Positions 1 through 9,536 of a DNA stretch of 64,000 nucleotides are shown one piece after another. Source of the DNA: Streptococcus australis (GTDB taxonomy: Bacteria > Bacillota > Bacilli > Lactobacillales > Streptococcaceae); the NCBI RefSeq assembly GCF_015553625.1, contig NZ_JADNGY010000003.1, positions 62,001-126,000 on the forward strand, written 5' to 3'. Both the position numbers and the translations under genes were made by a program. Position 1 is the first letter of the stretch; each line of letters opens with the position of its first letter. The notes under the pieces are model-generated. The model was not told the DNA's origin. It worked only from the letters and a program-made list of their open reading frames with translations, and searched no databases.

Positions 1-520
1 TCAAAATCTCTCTCTGAAATTGTTTTTGTTCTGGAGTTGTTGGTGGCTCCTCTGGGTTCGGCCAACGAAGATAATCCTTGAGATGCAAGGTAGAAATTAA
101 AGAACCATTGGAAGTCAAGGCTAATCCTACGCCAGTTCCCAATACAAAGGTTGCACCACAGTAACAATCTTGGAGGTTTCCAATTCGAGCTTCTGCCAAA
201 CCCGCAGCATCTCCGTCGTTGAGGACGGTCACAGGAACTTGAAACATCTTATTTAAACGAGAAGCTAAAGGAATATTCCTCAAATAAGGAATTAGGCCAC
301 CTTTAAAGACAAAACCAAGTCGACTATTGATTTCACCTGGACATGAGATGGCAATCCCTGTAATTTGATTCTGGAACGAGCAAATCACGCGCTCGAGGGC
401 TTCCCAAAAGTCCTCAATAGTATCTGGCGTCGGAACTTTAGAGGAATCGCTCACTTGATAGGCTTCATCGACTAAGGCGTATTTAATAAAAGTTCCCCCA
501 ATATCAAAGGCTAAGAGCAT
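1..520 (-). CDS. ROK-family sugar kinase / regulator, 3' part cut by window edge
   Basis: Read on the minus strand from ATG at 520 the frame stays open to the left edge (about 173 codons). It begins LLAFDIGGTFIKYALVD, the ROK/actin-fold phosphate-binding loop (DIGGT), followed by a CPGEINS segment and VLNDGDAAGLAEA, where the Asp of the ND motif is the usual catalytic base, then a GTGVGLAL glycine loop. The cysteine-rich zinc motif of ROK kinases should lie beyond the edge. There is no N-terminal HTH, so this is a kinase type (glucokinase, N-acetylmannosamine kinase or fructokinase-like) rather than a NagC/XylR repressor; substrate cannot be told. A GGAGGAG ribosome site precedes the ATG and the gene follows the rnhB stop by 12 bases, so it is probably cotranscribed with rbgA-rnhB. 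Confidence 0.85.
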   Translation of the reverse strand, partial: MLLAFDIGGTFIKYALVDEAYQVSDSSKVPTPDTIEDFWEALERVICSFQNQITGIAISCPGEINSRLGFVFKGGLIPYLRNIPLASRLNKMFQVPVTVLNDGDAAGLAEARIGNLQDCYCGATFVLGTGVGLALTSNGSLISTLHLKDYLRWPNPEEPPTTPEQKQFQREIL

Positions 521-532
521 TTTCTTCTCCTC

Positions 533-1303
533 CTAATCAACATCAGTCATGGACTTAATGGGTTCGAAGCTTCGGCGATGGATTGGACTAACCCCTTGTT
601 TTTCCAATCCTTCAAGATGCTTGGTGGTCCCATAGCCCGCATTCTGAGCAAAATCATAACCTGGATACTCTTGGTCATATGCCGCCATCATCTGATCCCG
701 TGTTACCTTAGCTACTATAGAAGCTGCCGCGATAGACAAGGAATTAGCATCTCCCTTGATGATGGAGGTCTGAGAAATAGGAAGATCCAATTTCATGGCA
801 TCGATCAAGAGATGTTGAGGCTGTGGCTCCAATTCGTGAATAGCCTCTAGCATAGCTAATTTCGTCGCTTCATAGATGTTTACCTGATCAATGACGTGAT
901 TGTCTTTTACCCCAATCCCAACCGAAATAGCCTGATCAAAAACCGCTTGGTAAATAGCTTGGTGCCTAGATTTAGGAATTTTCTTGCTATCGTTTAAACC
1001 TGGAATTTTACAATTTTTAGGCAAAATAACAGCTGCAGCGACGACAGGCCCAGCTAAAGGGCCTCGTCCTACTTCATCCACTCCTGCAATGAGCTGAATC
1101 CCTTGGGCATATAATTCTTTTTCATAGGTGAGCATTTTTTCTAAACGCAGGTCTTCGTCTACTTGTTTTTGGAGTTCACGTTTTCGTTTGTTGATGGCCG
1201 ACTGAACGCCCGCTCGAGCATCATAGATTAACTCTTCAAACAAGGGATGATCCAGCCTATCAATCGTTGCCAAACGCTCTTTGACTTCTTTAATCGTTGG
1301 CAT
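533..1303 (-). CDS. rnhB: Ribonuclease HII
   Basis: Endonuclease that cuts the RNA strand of RNA-DNA hybrids and removes single ribonucleotides from DNA. The protein (256 aa) has the N-terminal helical extension common in Firmicutes and then the catalytic core opening with [14 protein letters not shown] (Asp76, Glu77), with further acidic residues in the DAMKLDLP segment. The ATG at 1303 is preferred because AGGTG lies six bases upstream; an in-frame GTG three codons earlier is possible. The gene overlaps the 3' end of rbgA by 14 bp, so the two are translationally coupled, an arrangement common in streptococci. Confidence 0.95.
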   Translation of the reverse strand: MPTIKEVKERLATIDRLDHPLFEELIYDARAGVQSAINKRKRELQKQVDEDLRLEKMLTYEKELYAQGIQLIAGVDEVGRGPLAGPVVAAAVILPKNCKIPGLNDSKKIPKSRHQAIYQAVFDQAISVGIGVKDNHVIDQVNIYEATKLAMLEAIHELEPQPQHLLIDAMKLDLPISQTSIIKGDANSLSIAAASIVAKVTRDQMMAAYDQEYPGYDFAQNAGYGTTKHLEGLEKQGVSPIHRRSFEPIKSMTDVD

Positions 1304-2141
1304 CCACTTCACCTACGCGATCAAGGGTATAGCGGCCCAAACGACCATCTCGTACATCCTTAACAAACAAGCTATAAAAACGATCGTAATCATCTCGAAA
1401 GCCTAAGCGTTGGGTCATCTCCATGATGATTTCCGGTGCTTCCTGCTCCAAATTCATTTGCTTATAGCGTTCTTGCAACTCTTTTGGATAGTGAGATTTA
1501 AAATACTCCAGACCAAAAATAGTCACCTCATCCATAGGCAATAACTGGTCCTTAATGGCACCCGTTAAAGCTAATTTTAGAGCTACATCTTCATCTTCAA
1601 ATTTTGGCCAAAGAATCCCTGGGGTATCCAAGATTTCGAGGTCCTTATTGGTTTTCAACCACTGTTGTCCCTTGGTTACACCTGGTTTATTTCCAACTAC
1701 GGCAATCTTTTTCCCTGCTAAACGATTCATCAGCGTTGATTTACCAGCATTTGGGATCCCAATAATCATGGTCCGAAGGGTTTCAATCTGAATCCCTCGT
1801 TCCTTTTGGCGAGCAATTTTATCTGCCATCAAAGACTTAGCCGCATCTGTTACTTTTTTGACTGTCGACTGCTCTTTGGAGTTGATAGCCAATGTTTTGA
1901 TTCCTTGAGATTCGAAATACCCCTGCCATTCTTTTGTTGCGACAGGATCTGCCAAGTCTACCTTATTCAGAATCATCAACTTAGGCTTGTCACCAACAAT
2001 TTTTGTTAACATGGGATTTTGACTGGATAATGGCAAACGAGCGTCCACCAGAACCGTTACAAAATCCACGAATTTTAAATTTTCCTGTACTTGTCTTCTA
2101 GCTTTGGACATATGTCCAGGAAACCATTGAATAATCGCCAT
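1290..2141 (-). CDS. rbgA: Ribosome biogenesis GTPase A
   Basis: Circularly permuted GTPase (283 aa) acting in late assembly of the 50S subunit. The permuted order of G motifs is visible: NKVD (G4, about residues 59-62) precedes the P-loop GIPNAGKS (128-135) and DTPG (172-175), and a C-terminal RNA-binding helical domain follows. The N-terminus [11 protein letters not shown] is the family signature and fixes the start at 2141, supported by AAAGGA nine bases upstream; an upstream ATG at 2162 has no such site. It is first gene of the rbgA-rnhB-ROK unit and has an extended -10 promoter just upstream. Confidence 0.95.
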   Translation of the reverse strand: MAIIQWFPGHMSKARRQVQENLKFVDFVTVLVDARLPLSSQNPMLTKIVGDKPKLMILNKVDLADPVATKEWQGYFESQGIKTLAINSKEQSTVKKVTDAAKSLMADKIARQKERGIQIETLRTMIIGIPNAGKSTLMNRLAGKKIAVVGNKPGVTKGQQWLKTNKDLEILDTPGILWPKFEDEDVALKLALTGAIKDQLLPMDEVTIFGLEYFKSHYPKELQERYKQMNLEQEAPEIIMEMTQRLGFRDDYDRFYSLFVKDVRDGRLGRYTLDRVGEVDAND

Positions 2142-2174
2142 GAAATGAAATCCTTTCAACATTCAATCCTATCT

Positions 2175-2183
2175 ATTATACCA
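2175..2183 (-). promoter_or_regulatory. Extended -10 promoter of rbgA
   Basis: The minus strand reads TGGTATAAT, a consensus extended -10, 33 bases before the rbgA start. No good -35 is visible, as is common for TGn promoters. Confidence 0.6.
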
Positions 2184-2230
2184 TGAAATACGGTATTTCT
2201 TTTATAAAACTGCTTCCCATTTTTACAAAC

Positions 2231-2260
2231 AAAAACGAAGCTACATCTGTAACTTCGTTT
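2231..2260 (-). terminator. Intrinsic terminator after the ATP-cone gene
   Basis: Inverted repeat AACGAAG...CTTCGTT, extended by TACA/TGTA across one mismatch, followed on the minus strand by a T-rich run. It sits directly after the ATP-cone stop and separates that gene from rbgA. Confidence 0.7.
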
Positions 2261-2266
2261 CTTATT

Positions 2267-2605
2267 TTAGCGAATTTGCTCAAAATGCAAGTGAACAGCG
2301 ATGTGATCTCCATAACCACTCCGTTCCAAATCACGTTGCAAGCGATAAGAAATATAGTGTTCAGCAATGGTAATATAACCAGCGCCAAGTAAGCGGTGTT
2401 CAACCATTGACTGGATCATGCTGATAGTCGCACGTTCTACTTTAGCTTCTTCCAGATCCATCACAACTTTCTTGGTCACTTGCGCCAAGTTTTGGCGAAG
2501 ATCATCCGTTAAGACATAGACTGTTTGAGCCGCTTTTAAAACAGCTTGGTAGATTTTATCTGGATCAAATTCTACTACTTCACCACTACGTTTAATGACT
2601 TCCAT
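2267..2605 (-). CDS. Stand-alone ATP-cone domain protein
   Basis: A 112-aa protein consisting almost entirely of an ATP-cone, the nucleotide-sensing module found at the N-terminus of ribonucleotide reductases and in NrdR. Visible signature: MEVIKRSGEVVEFDPDKI at the N-terminus, then the VERATISMIQSMVEHRLL helical part. There is no attached reductase or zinc ribbon, so it is neither NrdA/NrdD nor NrdR. The start at 2605 is chosen because AAGGAG lies six bases upstream; an ATG seven codons earlier lacks this. It is monocistronic, closed by its own terminator. The function of such orphan cones in streptococci is not known to me; a regulatory role tied to dATP/ATP level is only an inference. Confidence 0.75.
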   Translation of the reverse strand: MEVIKRSGEVVEFDPDKIYQAVLKAAQTVYVLTDDLRQNLAQVTKKVVMDLEEAKVERATISMIQSMVEHRLLGAGYITIAEHYISYRLQRDLERSGYGDHIAVHLHFEQIR

Positions 2606-2676
2606 CTTTTTCTCCTTGGTCTTCAATATACTTCTATTATCTTAATAAATAGGAGATTTGTCAAGAATCTAAAATA

Positions 2677-3612
2677 TCAATAATCCGGACGAAGAACTCC
2701 CGTGATGATTTCTTTCGATGCGTGGTAATCCCCATCCACTACAACCTTGATGATGCGCTTCGCTTCCTCAGCAGGGGCTGGAACTAATGGTAAACGAGTA
2801 GGCCCTGCTTCAAAGCCCATATAGTTCAAGACTGCTTTAACTGGTGCTGGACTTGGATAAGAAAAGAGAGCATTAACTTTAGGGATAAATTGGCGCTGAA
2901 TAGCCGCTGCCTTTTTAATATCATTGTGCTCAATCGCTTGGAACATTTCGTGCATTTCATCCCCATTGGTATGGGAAGCTACTGAAATGACACCGTCTGC
3001 CCCTAAGTTCATGGCGTGGAAAGCATCTCCATCCTCTCCCGTATAAATGAGGAACTCTTCTGGCTTATGCTCAATTAAGTAAGCCATATTGGCTAGAGTC
3101 GTACATTCTTTGACCCCGATGATATTTGGATGTTCGGCCAAACGGAGCATGGTTTCTGGTGTCATTTCTACAACCACGCGCCCTGGGATGTTATAGATAA
3201 TAATTGGCAAGTTAGAAGCGTCTGCAATAGCTTTAAAATGCTGATACATTCCTTCTTGAGAAGGTTTGTTGTAGTAAGGGACGATAGCTAACCCAGCAGC
3301 AAAACCTCCAAACTGATCTACTTCCTTTACAAACTCAATAGAATCTCGGGTTTCATTGGTCCCGACACCAGCAATCAAAGGAACCCGTCCGTTCACCACC
3401 TTTTGAATCGCTGCAAAGAGTTCTAATTCTTCATCGTGTGTCAGTGTCGGACTTTCGGCCGTGGTACCAGCTAATAGAATTCCGTCCGTATGGTGAGCTA
3501 AGAGGTGCTCAATCAAAGGAGGAATAGCTTCAAAGTTGATCGAGCCATCTTCGTGAAAAGGGGTGATAAAGGCGGTAATCATTTTACAATCTTTTAAATC
3601 TTGATAAGACAT
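2677..3612 (-). CDS. dapA: 4-hydroxy-tetrahydrodipicolinate synthase
   Basis: Condenses pyruvate with aspartate semialdehyde, first committed step to lysine and diaminopimelate. The 311-aa TIM barrel shows the family features: [14 protein letters not shown] near the N-terminus, [14 protein letters not shown] and [13 protein letters not shown] with the catalytic Tyr, and [12 protein letters not shown] holding the Schiff-base Lys. Start at 3612 is set by AAGGAGG seven bases upstream. It lies 88 bp downstream of asd, whose product is its substrate, so the two probably form one unit. Confidence 0.95.
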   Translation of the reverse strand: MSYQDLKDCKMITAFITPFHEDGSINFEAIPPLIEHLLAHHTDGILLAGTTAESPTLTHDEELELFAAIQKVVNGRVPLIAGVGTNETRDSIEFVKEVDQFGGFAAGLAIVPYYNKPSQEGMYQHFKAIADASNLPIIIYNIPGRVVVEMTPETMLRLAEHPNIIGVKECTTLANMAYLIEHKPEEFLIYTGEDGDAFHAMNLGADGVISVASHTNGDEMHEMFQAIEHNDIKKAAAIQRQFIPKVNALFSYPSPAPVKAVLNYMGFEAGPTRLPLVPAPAEEAKRIIKVVVDGDYHASKEIITGVLRPDY

Positions 3613-3645
3613 AGATCCTCCTTCTTGATTCAATCATAGGGAAGA

Positions 3646-3675
3646 GGGACAGCACCAAAAGTTGGTCACTGTCCC
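3646..3675. other. Hairpin in the asd-dapA spacer
   Basis: Imperfect inverted repeat GGGACAG...CTGTCCC with an inner ACCA/TGGT pairing. It has no clear T-tract in either direction, so it is more likely a processing or attenuation hairpin than a strong terminator. Confidence 0.35.
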
Positions 3676-3700
3676 CATTACAATTTATTCAGTTATAGAA

Positions 3701-4777
3701 TCATTTCAATTCAAACTTCAAGTCAGCTGTTGGGCGCACCAATCCACGCTCATGAAGAGTTTCTGCGATTTGAACAGAGTTCCAGGCTGCTCCTTTAAGA
3801 AGGTTATCAGAAACTACCCACATATGGATCCCTTTTTCAGCATCCAAGTCTTTACGGATACGACCAACAAAGGTATCACGAGAACCAACAGCATTAATAG
3901 CTTGTGGGTATACTTGATGAGCAACATCATCTTCCAGTACTGCACCTGGGAAGGCTGCGATGGTCGCTTTTACCTCTTCAATTGGAGCTACTTCTTTGGT
4001 CTCAATGTAAACTGACTCTGAGTGAGCTGACAAGACCGGAATACGTACACACGTTGCCGAAACTGCAATGCTATCATCTTCCATGATTTTCTTGGTTTCG
4101 TTTGTCATCTTCATTTCTTCATATGTGTAGTCATTATCAGTGAAGACGTCAATTTGAGGAAGAGCATTAAATGCGATTGGATAATGTTTCTTATCGCCAC
4201 CTGATGGTAAGATTTCTGCATGCAAATCACGCGGATCCACTCCATCATTCAAAACTTCTCGAAGTTCACGTTGTGTTTCAAGAATAGCACCCATACCTGC
4301 ACCAGAGACAGCTTGGTAAGTCGATACGATGATACGATCCAAGCCCCATTTTTGACGAACTGGCTCTAGTGCCACCATCATTTGGATTGTTGAACAGTTA
4401 GGGCAAGCAATAATCCCATTGTGAGCATCAAGGGCATGAGCATTCACCTCTGGAACAACCAATGGCACATCTGGGTTTTGACGGAAGTAAGACGTATTGT
4501 CGACCACGACAGCTCCTGCTTTCACAGCATAAGGTGCGTATTTTGCAGAAGTTGAACCACCAGCAGAGAAGAGAGCAATATCAACTCCTTCAAAAGCGTT
4601 CTCCATTGTTTCTTCAATCGTAATGTCTAGATCCTTAAATTTCAATACCTTACCAGCTGAACGAGCAGACGCCAAGTAGCGAATTTTATCGATTGGAAGT
4701 GTCGATTCTTCCAACATCTTGATCATTTGAGCACCAACGGCACCTGTCGCGCCGACAACAGCAACTGTATATCCCAT
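3701..4777 (-). CDS. asd: Aspartate-semialdehyde dehydrogenase
   Basis: NADP-dependent reduction of aspartyl phosphate to aspartate semialdehyde, the branch point to lysine, threonine and methionine. The 358-aa protein starts [18 protein letters not shown] (Rossmann GATGAVG loop) and has the catalytic cysteine in [15 protein letters not shown]. The start at 4777 is chosen because AAAGAGG precedes it and the Rossmann strand begins here; the open frame upstream has no ribosome site. A promoter lies at 4824-4852, and dapA follows downstream. Confidence 0.96.
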   Translation of the reverse strand: MGYTVAVVGATGAVGAQMIKMLEESTLPIDKIRYLASARSAGKVLKFKDLDITIEETMENAFEGVDIALFSAGGSTSAKYAPYAVKAGAVVVDNTSYFRQNPDVPLVVPEVNAHALDAHNGIIACPNCSTIQMMVALEPVRQKWGLDRIIVSTYQAVSGAGMGAILETQRELREVLNDGVDPRDLHAEILPSGGDKKHYPIAFNALPQIDVFTDNDYTYEEMKMTNETKKIMEDDSIAVSATCVRIPVLSAHSESVYIETKEVAPIEEVKATIAAFPGAVLEDDVAHQVYPQAINAVGSRDTFVGRIRKDLDAEKGIHMWVVSDNLLKGAAWNSVQIAETLHERGLVRPTADLKFELK

Positions 4778-4823
4778 AATAAAACCTCTTTCGGAATTTT
4801 CTAAAAATTTGTGAATTTCATCT

Positions 4824-4852
4824 ATTATACTATTTTTCCCAGTAAATGAAAA
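4824..4852 (-). promoter_or_regulatory. Promoter of asd(-dapA)
   Basis: Minus strand reads TTTTCA - 17 bases - TATAAT, about 47 bases before the asd ATG. Confidence 0.65.
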
Positions 4853-4867
4853 GCGTATTTTCATTTC

Positions 4868-4897
4868 TAAAAAAAATCCCGATCTAAGACCGGGATC
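4868..4897 (-). terminator. Intrinsic terminator after lemA
   Basis: Stem ATCCCGGTC/GATCGGGAT followed on the minus strand by a run of eight T. It ends the DUF3137-lemA unit before the asd promoter. Confidence 0.85.
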
Positions 4898-4929
4898 GTT
4901 TCTAAAGATATGAAAGCTTTTAATAAAAA

Positions 4930-5484
4930 TTAATGGATCTCATAATCCAAATCACTCAAGTCCTTCTTCCCTTGCGTGTCTTCCAATAAAAATGGAACTT
5001 GTGACAAGCCTTTGATCCCTGCAACAACAGATGTTGGGAAGGTTACAATGGCTTGGTTGATTTGACTAATATTGCTATTGACAATTCGTTTAGAGGCTGC
5101 CAAATCTTCATTTTCGTCGGCAATTTCTTTTTGTAAGGCCAAGAATTGGTTTGAAGACAAGAGCTCCGGATAATTCTCACCCACTGCTCGGATTTGTGCC
5201 AAAACATCATTTTGATTGGCAATAACTTGGTTGGATTCTTGAATAGAAGCACCTTGGCGAAGTGCTACCAATTCGCTAAAGACTTTCTCCTCATGTTTGG
5301 CATAAGCCTTAGCAGCATTCAACATTTCCGAAATGGTTTCGTAGCGTTTCACCAGAGTGATATCGACCGTTCTTTTTGATTCTTCAATCATGACCTGATA
5401 ACGGTTCAAACGGTTGCTTTCACCGATAAACCACAAGAAAATGACAAGAGCAAATACAACAAGGGCAATCATTAAACCTGACAT
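4930..5484 (-). CDS. lemA: LemA family protein
   Basis: A 184-aa protein with one N-terminal membrane helix (residues 3-20) followed by the LemA helical domain: [18 protein letters not shown], then [20 protein letters not shown] and the conserved [19 protein letters not shown]. Topology is expected to be N-out with a long cytoplasmic or extracellular helical bundle; the biochemical role of LemA proteins is unsettled. The gene starts two bases after the DUF3137 gene ends, so the pair is cotranscribed and probably acts together at the membrane. Confidence 0.9.
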   Translation of the reverse strand: MSGLMIALVVFALVIFLWFIGESNRLNRYQVMIEESKRTVDITLVKRYETISEMLNAAKAYAKHEEKVFSELVALRQGASIQESNQVIANQNDVLAQIRAVGENYPELLSSNQFLALQKEIADENEDLAASKRIVNSNISQINQAIVTFPTSVVAGIKGLSQVPFLLEDTQGKKDLSDLDYEIH

Positions 5485-5486
5485 AG

Positions 5487-6494
5487 TTATTCTCCTTTAA
5501 ATATATTGGTTAATTCATCAATGAGATCAATCTCCCTACAGAGTTTTTGATACTCTGCAGCAATCGAAAGACTTTCGATTGCGTCTTTTCTATTTGGGGT
5601 TGGGAAAAGGTAGCGATCAGTATATAAGGAAATGTAGAGTGTGTCTTGTACTAAATACACACACATAGCATTCTGAGAAATTTGCTGATCAAACCATTCT
5701 AGGATCTTTGGTTTTAAGAATTTTCGTGCAGCCAGTTCATCAGTACAATAGATATTGTAGTTTTCATTGTTTTGGATATCTTCTGTTTCAATTTGGACTT
5801 CATTAGGTCCAGCACCCGGATAGTCTCCTTTTAGTTCTCTTTTTAAAAACAAAGATTTCTTGGTTGGAACAACTCTCAAGTGCCCTGGAAATGAGATTGG
5901 AGCTTTTAAAGAAAAAATCTGACCAGAAAAATCTTCAACTTCTTCGTTGACCGTATGAGTTTCCCCGTTAGAGTCTCTCTTGGTTCGCGTTTCAATGTGG
6001 TAAGCATAGAGATTGGCTACTACGAGATTCTTTTCATCATGGAAGGACAGTTGATTAAAGAGATTAAACTTAGTCGATCTCGGACTAAAGACCTGCAAGA
6101 CATTCATAGGGTAGTTAGCTGTCAAAGTTAGCTCAGCTTGAGGAAAAACTTCTTTCAAAATAGGACAAAGAAAATCTGTTATATAAATCTCGTCATTGGA
6201 TCGAACCTGACCTCTGAATAAAGACTTTCTTTTTTGGTAGGCTGGTAAATAATAGAACACCCCTGCAAGAAGAATGATAACAAAGGCTCGCAATCCAAAA
6301 AGTGGGAAAGATAGTATAGCTAAAATAATACCAAGCATAGTAGCGTTTCTCCAATGAAGGTTATTCTTCATTTGTTCCTTCATGATGAACAACTTAGCCT
6401 GATATTGTTCTAATCTCTCCAGTTCACTGATACGTTGGAAAGTTTCTTGTGACCACTTGTTGTTTGGACTGTTTTGATCATACACTATAACCAT
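5487..6494 (-). CDS. DUF3137 family membrane protein
   Basis: A 335-aa protein whose first 45 residues are charged and helical, followed by two adjacent membrane helices (about residues 50-88) and a long soluble C-terminal part. I recognise it as a DUF3137 protein, usually encoded next to lemA as here. Its exact function is unknown to me. It is the first gene after the small RNA at 6595-6748 and overlaps nothing. A weak AAAGGAG site lies upstream of the ATG at 6494. Confidence 0.75.
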   Translation of the reverse strand: MVIVYDQNSPNNKWSQETFQRISELERLEQYQAKLFIMKEQMKNNLHWRNATMLGIILAILSFPLFGLRAFVIILLAGVFYYLPAYQKRKSLFRGQVRSNDEIYITDFLCPILKEVFPQAELTLTANYPMNVLQVFSPRSTKFNLFNQLSFHDEKNLVVANLYAYHIETRTKRDSNGETHTVNEEVEDFSGQIFSLKAPISFPGHLRVVPTKKSLFLKRELKGDYPGAGPNEVQIETEDIQNNENYNIYCTDELAARKFLKPKILEWFDQQISQNAMCVYLVQDTLYISLYTDRYLFPTPNRKDAIESLSIAAEYQKLCREIDLIDELTNIFKGE

Positions 6495-6593
6495 CTCCTT
6501 TCAAACACAAATGAATACATCTATTTCCATCATTATACCACCAGCAACCACAAGAGGCAAACAAATATATGTATTTGATAGCAGTGAATTTCT

Positions 6594-6626
6594 ACAAAAA
6601 AATCCCCTACCAAATGGTAAGGGATT
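6594..6626 (-). terminator. Terminator of the small RNA upstream of DUF3137
   Basis: Stem AATCCC-TTACC/GGTAG-GGGATT closed by an ATTT loop, followed on the minus strand by at least seven T. It forms the 3' end of the RNA described next. Confidence 0.85.
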
Positions 6627-6748
6627 CGAGGCATCTTTCGATGAGAACAGCCGGTTCACACAACTGTTCAAGGTCCGCTCCTGCGTTACAATTGAATGTA
6701 GACCTCCTCAGCGCAAAAGGCTCCTAAGAGCCAATCGACTCATCGCAT
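6595..6748 (-). ncRNA. Structured small RNA, candidate asd-motif RNA
   Basis: About 154 nt with its own promoter (TTGACA-18-TAGACT) and a strong terminator, so it is a free RNA rather than a leader. It folds as a multibranch: a closing stem CGATGAG/CTCATCG (6739-6745 with 6639-6645), a hairpin GGCTC-TTAG-GAGCC, a second arm AGGTC...GACCT with an inner TACA/TGTA, and a third GAACAG...CTGTTC. The asd RNA motif of streptococci is my best guess, given the four-way architecture and the asd gene three genes downstream. 6S RNA is the main alternative, though the branched fold argues against it. Neither could be tested here. Confidence 0.65.
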
Positions 6749-6754
6749 GAAACT

Positions 6755-6784
6755 AGTCTACCACGACATTGCATAAGCTGTCAA
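6755..6784 (-). promoter_or_regulatory. Promoter of the small RNA
   Basis: Minus strand: perfect TTGACA (6779-6784), 18-base spacer, then TGG-TAGACT (6755-6760), an extended -10. Confidence 0.75.
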
Positions 6785-6854
6785 GAGGCTCGTTTTAGAA
6801 TTCCTCTCAAAAAGCTTAAGAGAAATAGAGGAAAGCCACGATTCATCTGCATTA

Positions 6855-7367
6855 TTACATTAGGGATTTCACAGGCCCTTCGATTGTCTTTTGCATCCAG
6901 ACAATATCATGCCATTGATCAAATTTATAGCCAATTCTAGGAAAATGAGCAACTTTCACATAGCCTCGTTTTTCATGCAGGGCAATACTAGCTGGATTTG
7001 GCAAGGCGATGCAAGCTAAGAAGCGTAAATAGCCACGCGCTTCCAGCTCCCTCTCTAAGGCCTCATACAAACGAGAACCCAGTCCTTGCCCAAGATAATG
7101 TTCGTTCACATAGACTGATACTTCTACAGCCCAGTCATAGGCTGATCGGTCATAATAGGTTGAAGCATAGGCATAAGCAAGTACTTGACCATTTTCTTCA
7201 GCTACTAAGTAGGGAAAACGTTGAAGGGTCTTTTCGATACGCCCTTCAAATTCCTCCGTCGTCGGAACATCATATTCAAAAGTGATGGCTGTTTTCTTAA
7301 CATAAGGGGCATAAATTCTGACAAGTTCAGGAGCATCCGCTAAGGTGACTGGTCGTATCTTCAACAT
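6855..7367 (-). CDS. GNAT family N-acetyltransferase, phosphinothricin-acetyltransferase-like
   Basis: A 170-aa single GNAT domain. The acetyl-CoA loop reads LGQGLGSRLYEALERELE, preceded by the WAVEVSVYVNEHY strand typical of the Pat/Bar and MddA group, and ends with GYVKVAHFPRIGYKFDQWHDIVWMQK, a hallmark of this subfamily. Likely substrates are amino acids or analogues such as methionine sulfone or sulfoximine; phosphinothricin itself is not implied. It is monocistronic with a 175-bp repeat just upstream of its promoter region. Confidence 0.88.
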   Translation of the reverse strand: MLKIRPVTLADAPELVRIYAPYVKKTAITFEYDVPTTEEFEGRIEKTLQRFPYLVAEENGQVLAYAYASTYYDRSAYDWAVEVSVYVNEHYLGQGLGSRLYEALERELEARGYLRFLACIALPNPASIALHEKRGYVKVAHFPRIGYKFDQWHDIVWMQKTIEGPVKSLM

Positions 7368-7415
7368 AGTCTTCTCGCTTTCTATCTCTCTATTATACCT
7401 CGAAAATATAAAAAT

Positions 7416-7590
7416 GAGAGTGGGACAGAAATCGGTAATTCGTTAGAATTCGATTTCGTCGTCCCACCTCCGCACAGTTGAGTAGGGCTGTAATAGCTGA
7501 TGTAATCAGCGTAGTAGAGCCCACTCAACCACTGCGTCTTGCTCGACAATCCAAAGACAATTGAGAGGCTAGGACTTTTGTCCCACTCTC
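7416..7590 (+). repeat. 175-bp intergenic repeat, copy A
   Basis: Ends are a perfect 12-bp inverted repeat (GAGAGTGGGACA / TGTCCCACTCTC). Inside is a long hairpin GTTGAGTAGGGCT...AGCCCACTCAAC. There is no coding capacity. It begins 11 bases after the fhs stop codon and is nearly identical to copies B-E. Confidence 0.9.
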
Positions 7591-7601
7591 ATATACTTTT
7601 A

Positions 7602-9272
7602 TTAGAATAAGCCCAAGGCTGTCCCATCTTCTGCCACATCCATGTTCAAAGCAGCAGGACGTTTTGGTAGTCCAGGCATGGTCATCACTTCACCAGTTAG
7701 AGCAACGACGAAGCCTGCACCAGTCTTAGGCACCAATTCGCGAATGGTAATATCAAAGCCAGTCGGCGCTCCAAGGAGACTTGGATCATCTGAAAAACTA
7801 TATTGTGTCTTGGCCATACAAACGGGCAACTTGTCCCAGCCATTTTTTACAATCTGAGCAATCTGAGTTTTGGCTTTTTTCTCAAAGACAACATTGTCTG
7901 CCCGGTAAATTTCCTTAGCAATCTTGGTAATTTTTTCTTCAATAGAAAGATCATTATCATAAAGACGAGTGTAGCTAGCTGTACTTGTTTCAAGGGTCGC
8001 CACCACGGTTTCTGCTAGGGCTACTCCTCCATCAGCTCCATCAGCCCAAACGCTAGCCAATTCAACAGGAACTTGAATAGAAGCACAAAGTTCTTTAAGA
8101 GTTTCAATTTCAGCTTCTGTATCCGTTACAAATTCATTAATGGCAACCACTACAGGAACACCGAATTTGCGCATATTTTCAACATGGCGTTCCAAGTTAG
8201 AAAAACCTGAACGAACAGCCTCAACGTTTTCCTCAGAAAGAGCATCTTTGGCAACTCCACCATTCATCTTCAAAGCTCGAATCGTTGCAACAATCACAAC
8301 AGCAGATGGACTGGCTGGGAGATTTGGTGTTTTGATATCCAAGAATTTTTCAGCTCCTAAATCTGCCCCAAAGCCTGCCTCTGTCACCACGTAATCGGCT
8401 AAACGAAGAGCGGTTGAGGTAGCCAAAACAGAGTTACATCCATGGGCAATATTTGCAAAAGGTCCACCATGAACGAAGGCTGGAGTTCCATAGATGGTTT
8501 GAACCAAGTTTGGCTTGATGGCATCTTTCAGGATTAAAGCAAGAGCCCCTTCTACTTCTAAATCGCGGACATAAACTGGACTACGATCATAGCGGTAGCC
8601 GATGACAATATTAGCCAAACGGCGTTTCAAGTCTTCAATATCTGTCGCCAAACAAAGAATGGCCATAATCTCAGAAGCAACGGTGATATCAAACCCATCT
8701 TCACGAGGAATCCCATTAAGAGGGCCTCCGAGACCGATAGAAACATGCCGCAAAGCACGGTCATTCAAGTCCACTACCCGCTTCCAGATAATCCGGCGTT
8801 GGTCGATGCCTAGCTCATTTCCTTGATGCAAATGATTATCAATCAAAGCTGAAAGAGCATTGTTTGCTGTCGTAATGGCATGCATGTCACCCGTGAAATG
8901 AAGATTTATATCCTCCATAGGGAGAACTTGGGCATAGCCTCCACCAGCTGCTCCCCCTTTAATACCCATAACAGGACCTAAAGATGGTTCGCGGATGGCA
9001 ATCATGGTTTGTTTACCAATCTTATTTAAGGCATCTGCCAATCCAATAGTGATAGTAGATTTTCCTTCTCCAGCTGGAGTTGGGTTAATAGCTGTCACCA
9101 AGATGAGTTTTCCTGGTTCTTCCTTCTGAACGGCTTGAATCTTATCAAAGGTTAATTTTGCCTTGTACTTTCCATAGAGTTCTAAGTCATCGAAATGAAT
9201 CCCCAATTTTTCTACCACATCTGTGATTGGTTTCAATTCAATACTTTGTGCAATCTCGATATCTGTCTTCAT
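7602..9272 (-). CDS. fhs: Formate--tetrahydrofolate ligase
   Basis: ATP-dependent activation of formate to 10-formyl-THF for purine and fMet synthesis. The protein has the full family length (556 aa), with the P-loop-like [19 protein letters not shown] at about residues 65-83, [22 protein letters not shown] and [20 protein letters not shown] precedes the ATG at 9272. It is monocistronic, with a TATAAT at about 9300 upstream and repeat copy A directly downstream. Confidence 0.97.
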   Translation of the reverse strand: MKTDIEIAQSIELKPITDVVEKLGIHFDDLELYGKYKAKLTFDKIQAVQKEEPGKLILVTAINPTPAGEGKSTITIGLADALNKIGKQTMIAIREPSLGPVMGIKGGAAGGGYAQVLPMEDINLHFTGDMHAITTANNALSALIDNHLHQGNELGIDQRRIIWKRVVDLNDRALRHVSIGLGGPLNGIPREDGFDITVASEIMAILCLATDIEDLKRRLANIVIGYRYDRSPVYVRDLEVEGALALILKDAIKPNLVQTIYGTPAFVHGGPFANIAHGCNSVLATSTALRLADYVVTEAGFGADLGAEKFLDIKTPNLPASPSAVVIVATIRALKMNGGVAKDALSEENVEAVRSGFSNLERHVENMRKFGVPVVVAINEFVTDTEAEIETLKELCASIQVPVELASVWADGADGGVALAETVVATLETSTASYTRLYDNDLSIEEKITKIAKEIYRADNVVFEKKAKTQIAQIVKNGWDKLPVCMAKTQYSFSDDPSLLGAPTGFDITIRELVPKTGAGFVVALTGEVMTMPGLPKRPAALNMDVAEDGTALGLF

Positions 9273-9501
9273 CTTAATCTCCTCACTATTTAATAATCCT
9301 ATTATACAGAAATTTCACAAGGATATATATTTTAAATGTCAAACTTTCCCCGTTCGTTCGGTATTTGCCTTTAAAATGAACCTTTTTGGCCTTTATTCTA
9401 ATTTCTTATAGCCCTCTATACGAAATAACTATGAGTCCCCAATTCCTCTCCCATTACTTCCGTTTCGCCTAAAAAACAGACGCAAGACCCATGTTCTTGG
9501 C

Positions 9502-9530
9502 TTTACTAAAATATAAAATTCTTGTAAAAT
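9502..9530 (+). promoter_or_regulatory. Promoter of coaB, predicted leaderless
   Basis: TTTACT - 17 bases - TAAAAT, with the -10 hexamer ending six bases before the coaB ATG. No Shine-Dalgarno lies between them, so transcription should start at or next to the ATG. Confidence 0.65.
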
Positions 9531-9536
9531 AAGCCT

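Noticed and set aside
2176-2403. A 75-codon minus-strand frame overlapping the ATP-cone gene
   Set aside because: It runs through the terminator and lies in another frame of a well-supported gene.
6595-6748. RNase P RNA, tmRNA or SRP RNA
   Set aside because: None of their signature sequences (GAGGAAAGTCC, tRNA-like ends, GGTCAGG-type SRP loop) is present.
7416-7590. Insertion sequence
   Set aside because: The repeat family has inverted ends but no transposase frame; at 175 bp it can only be a non-autonomous element or a regulatory repeat.
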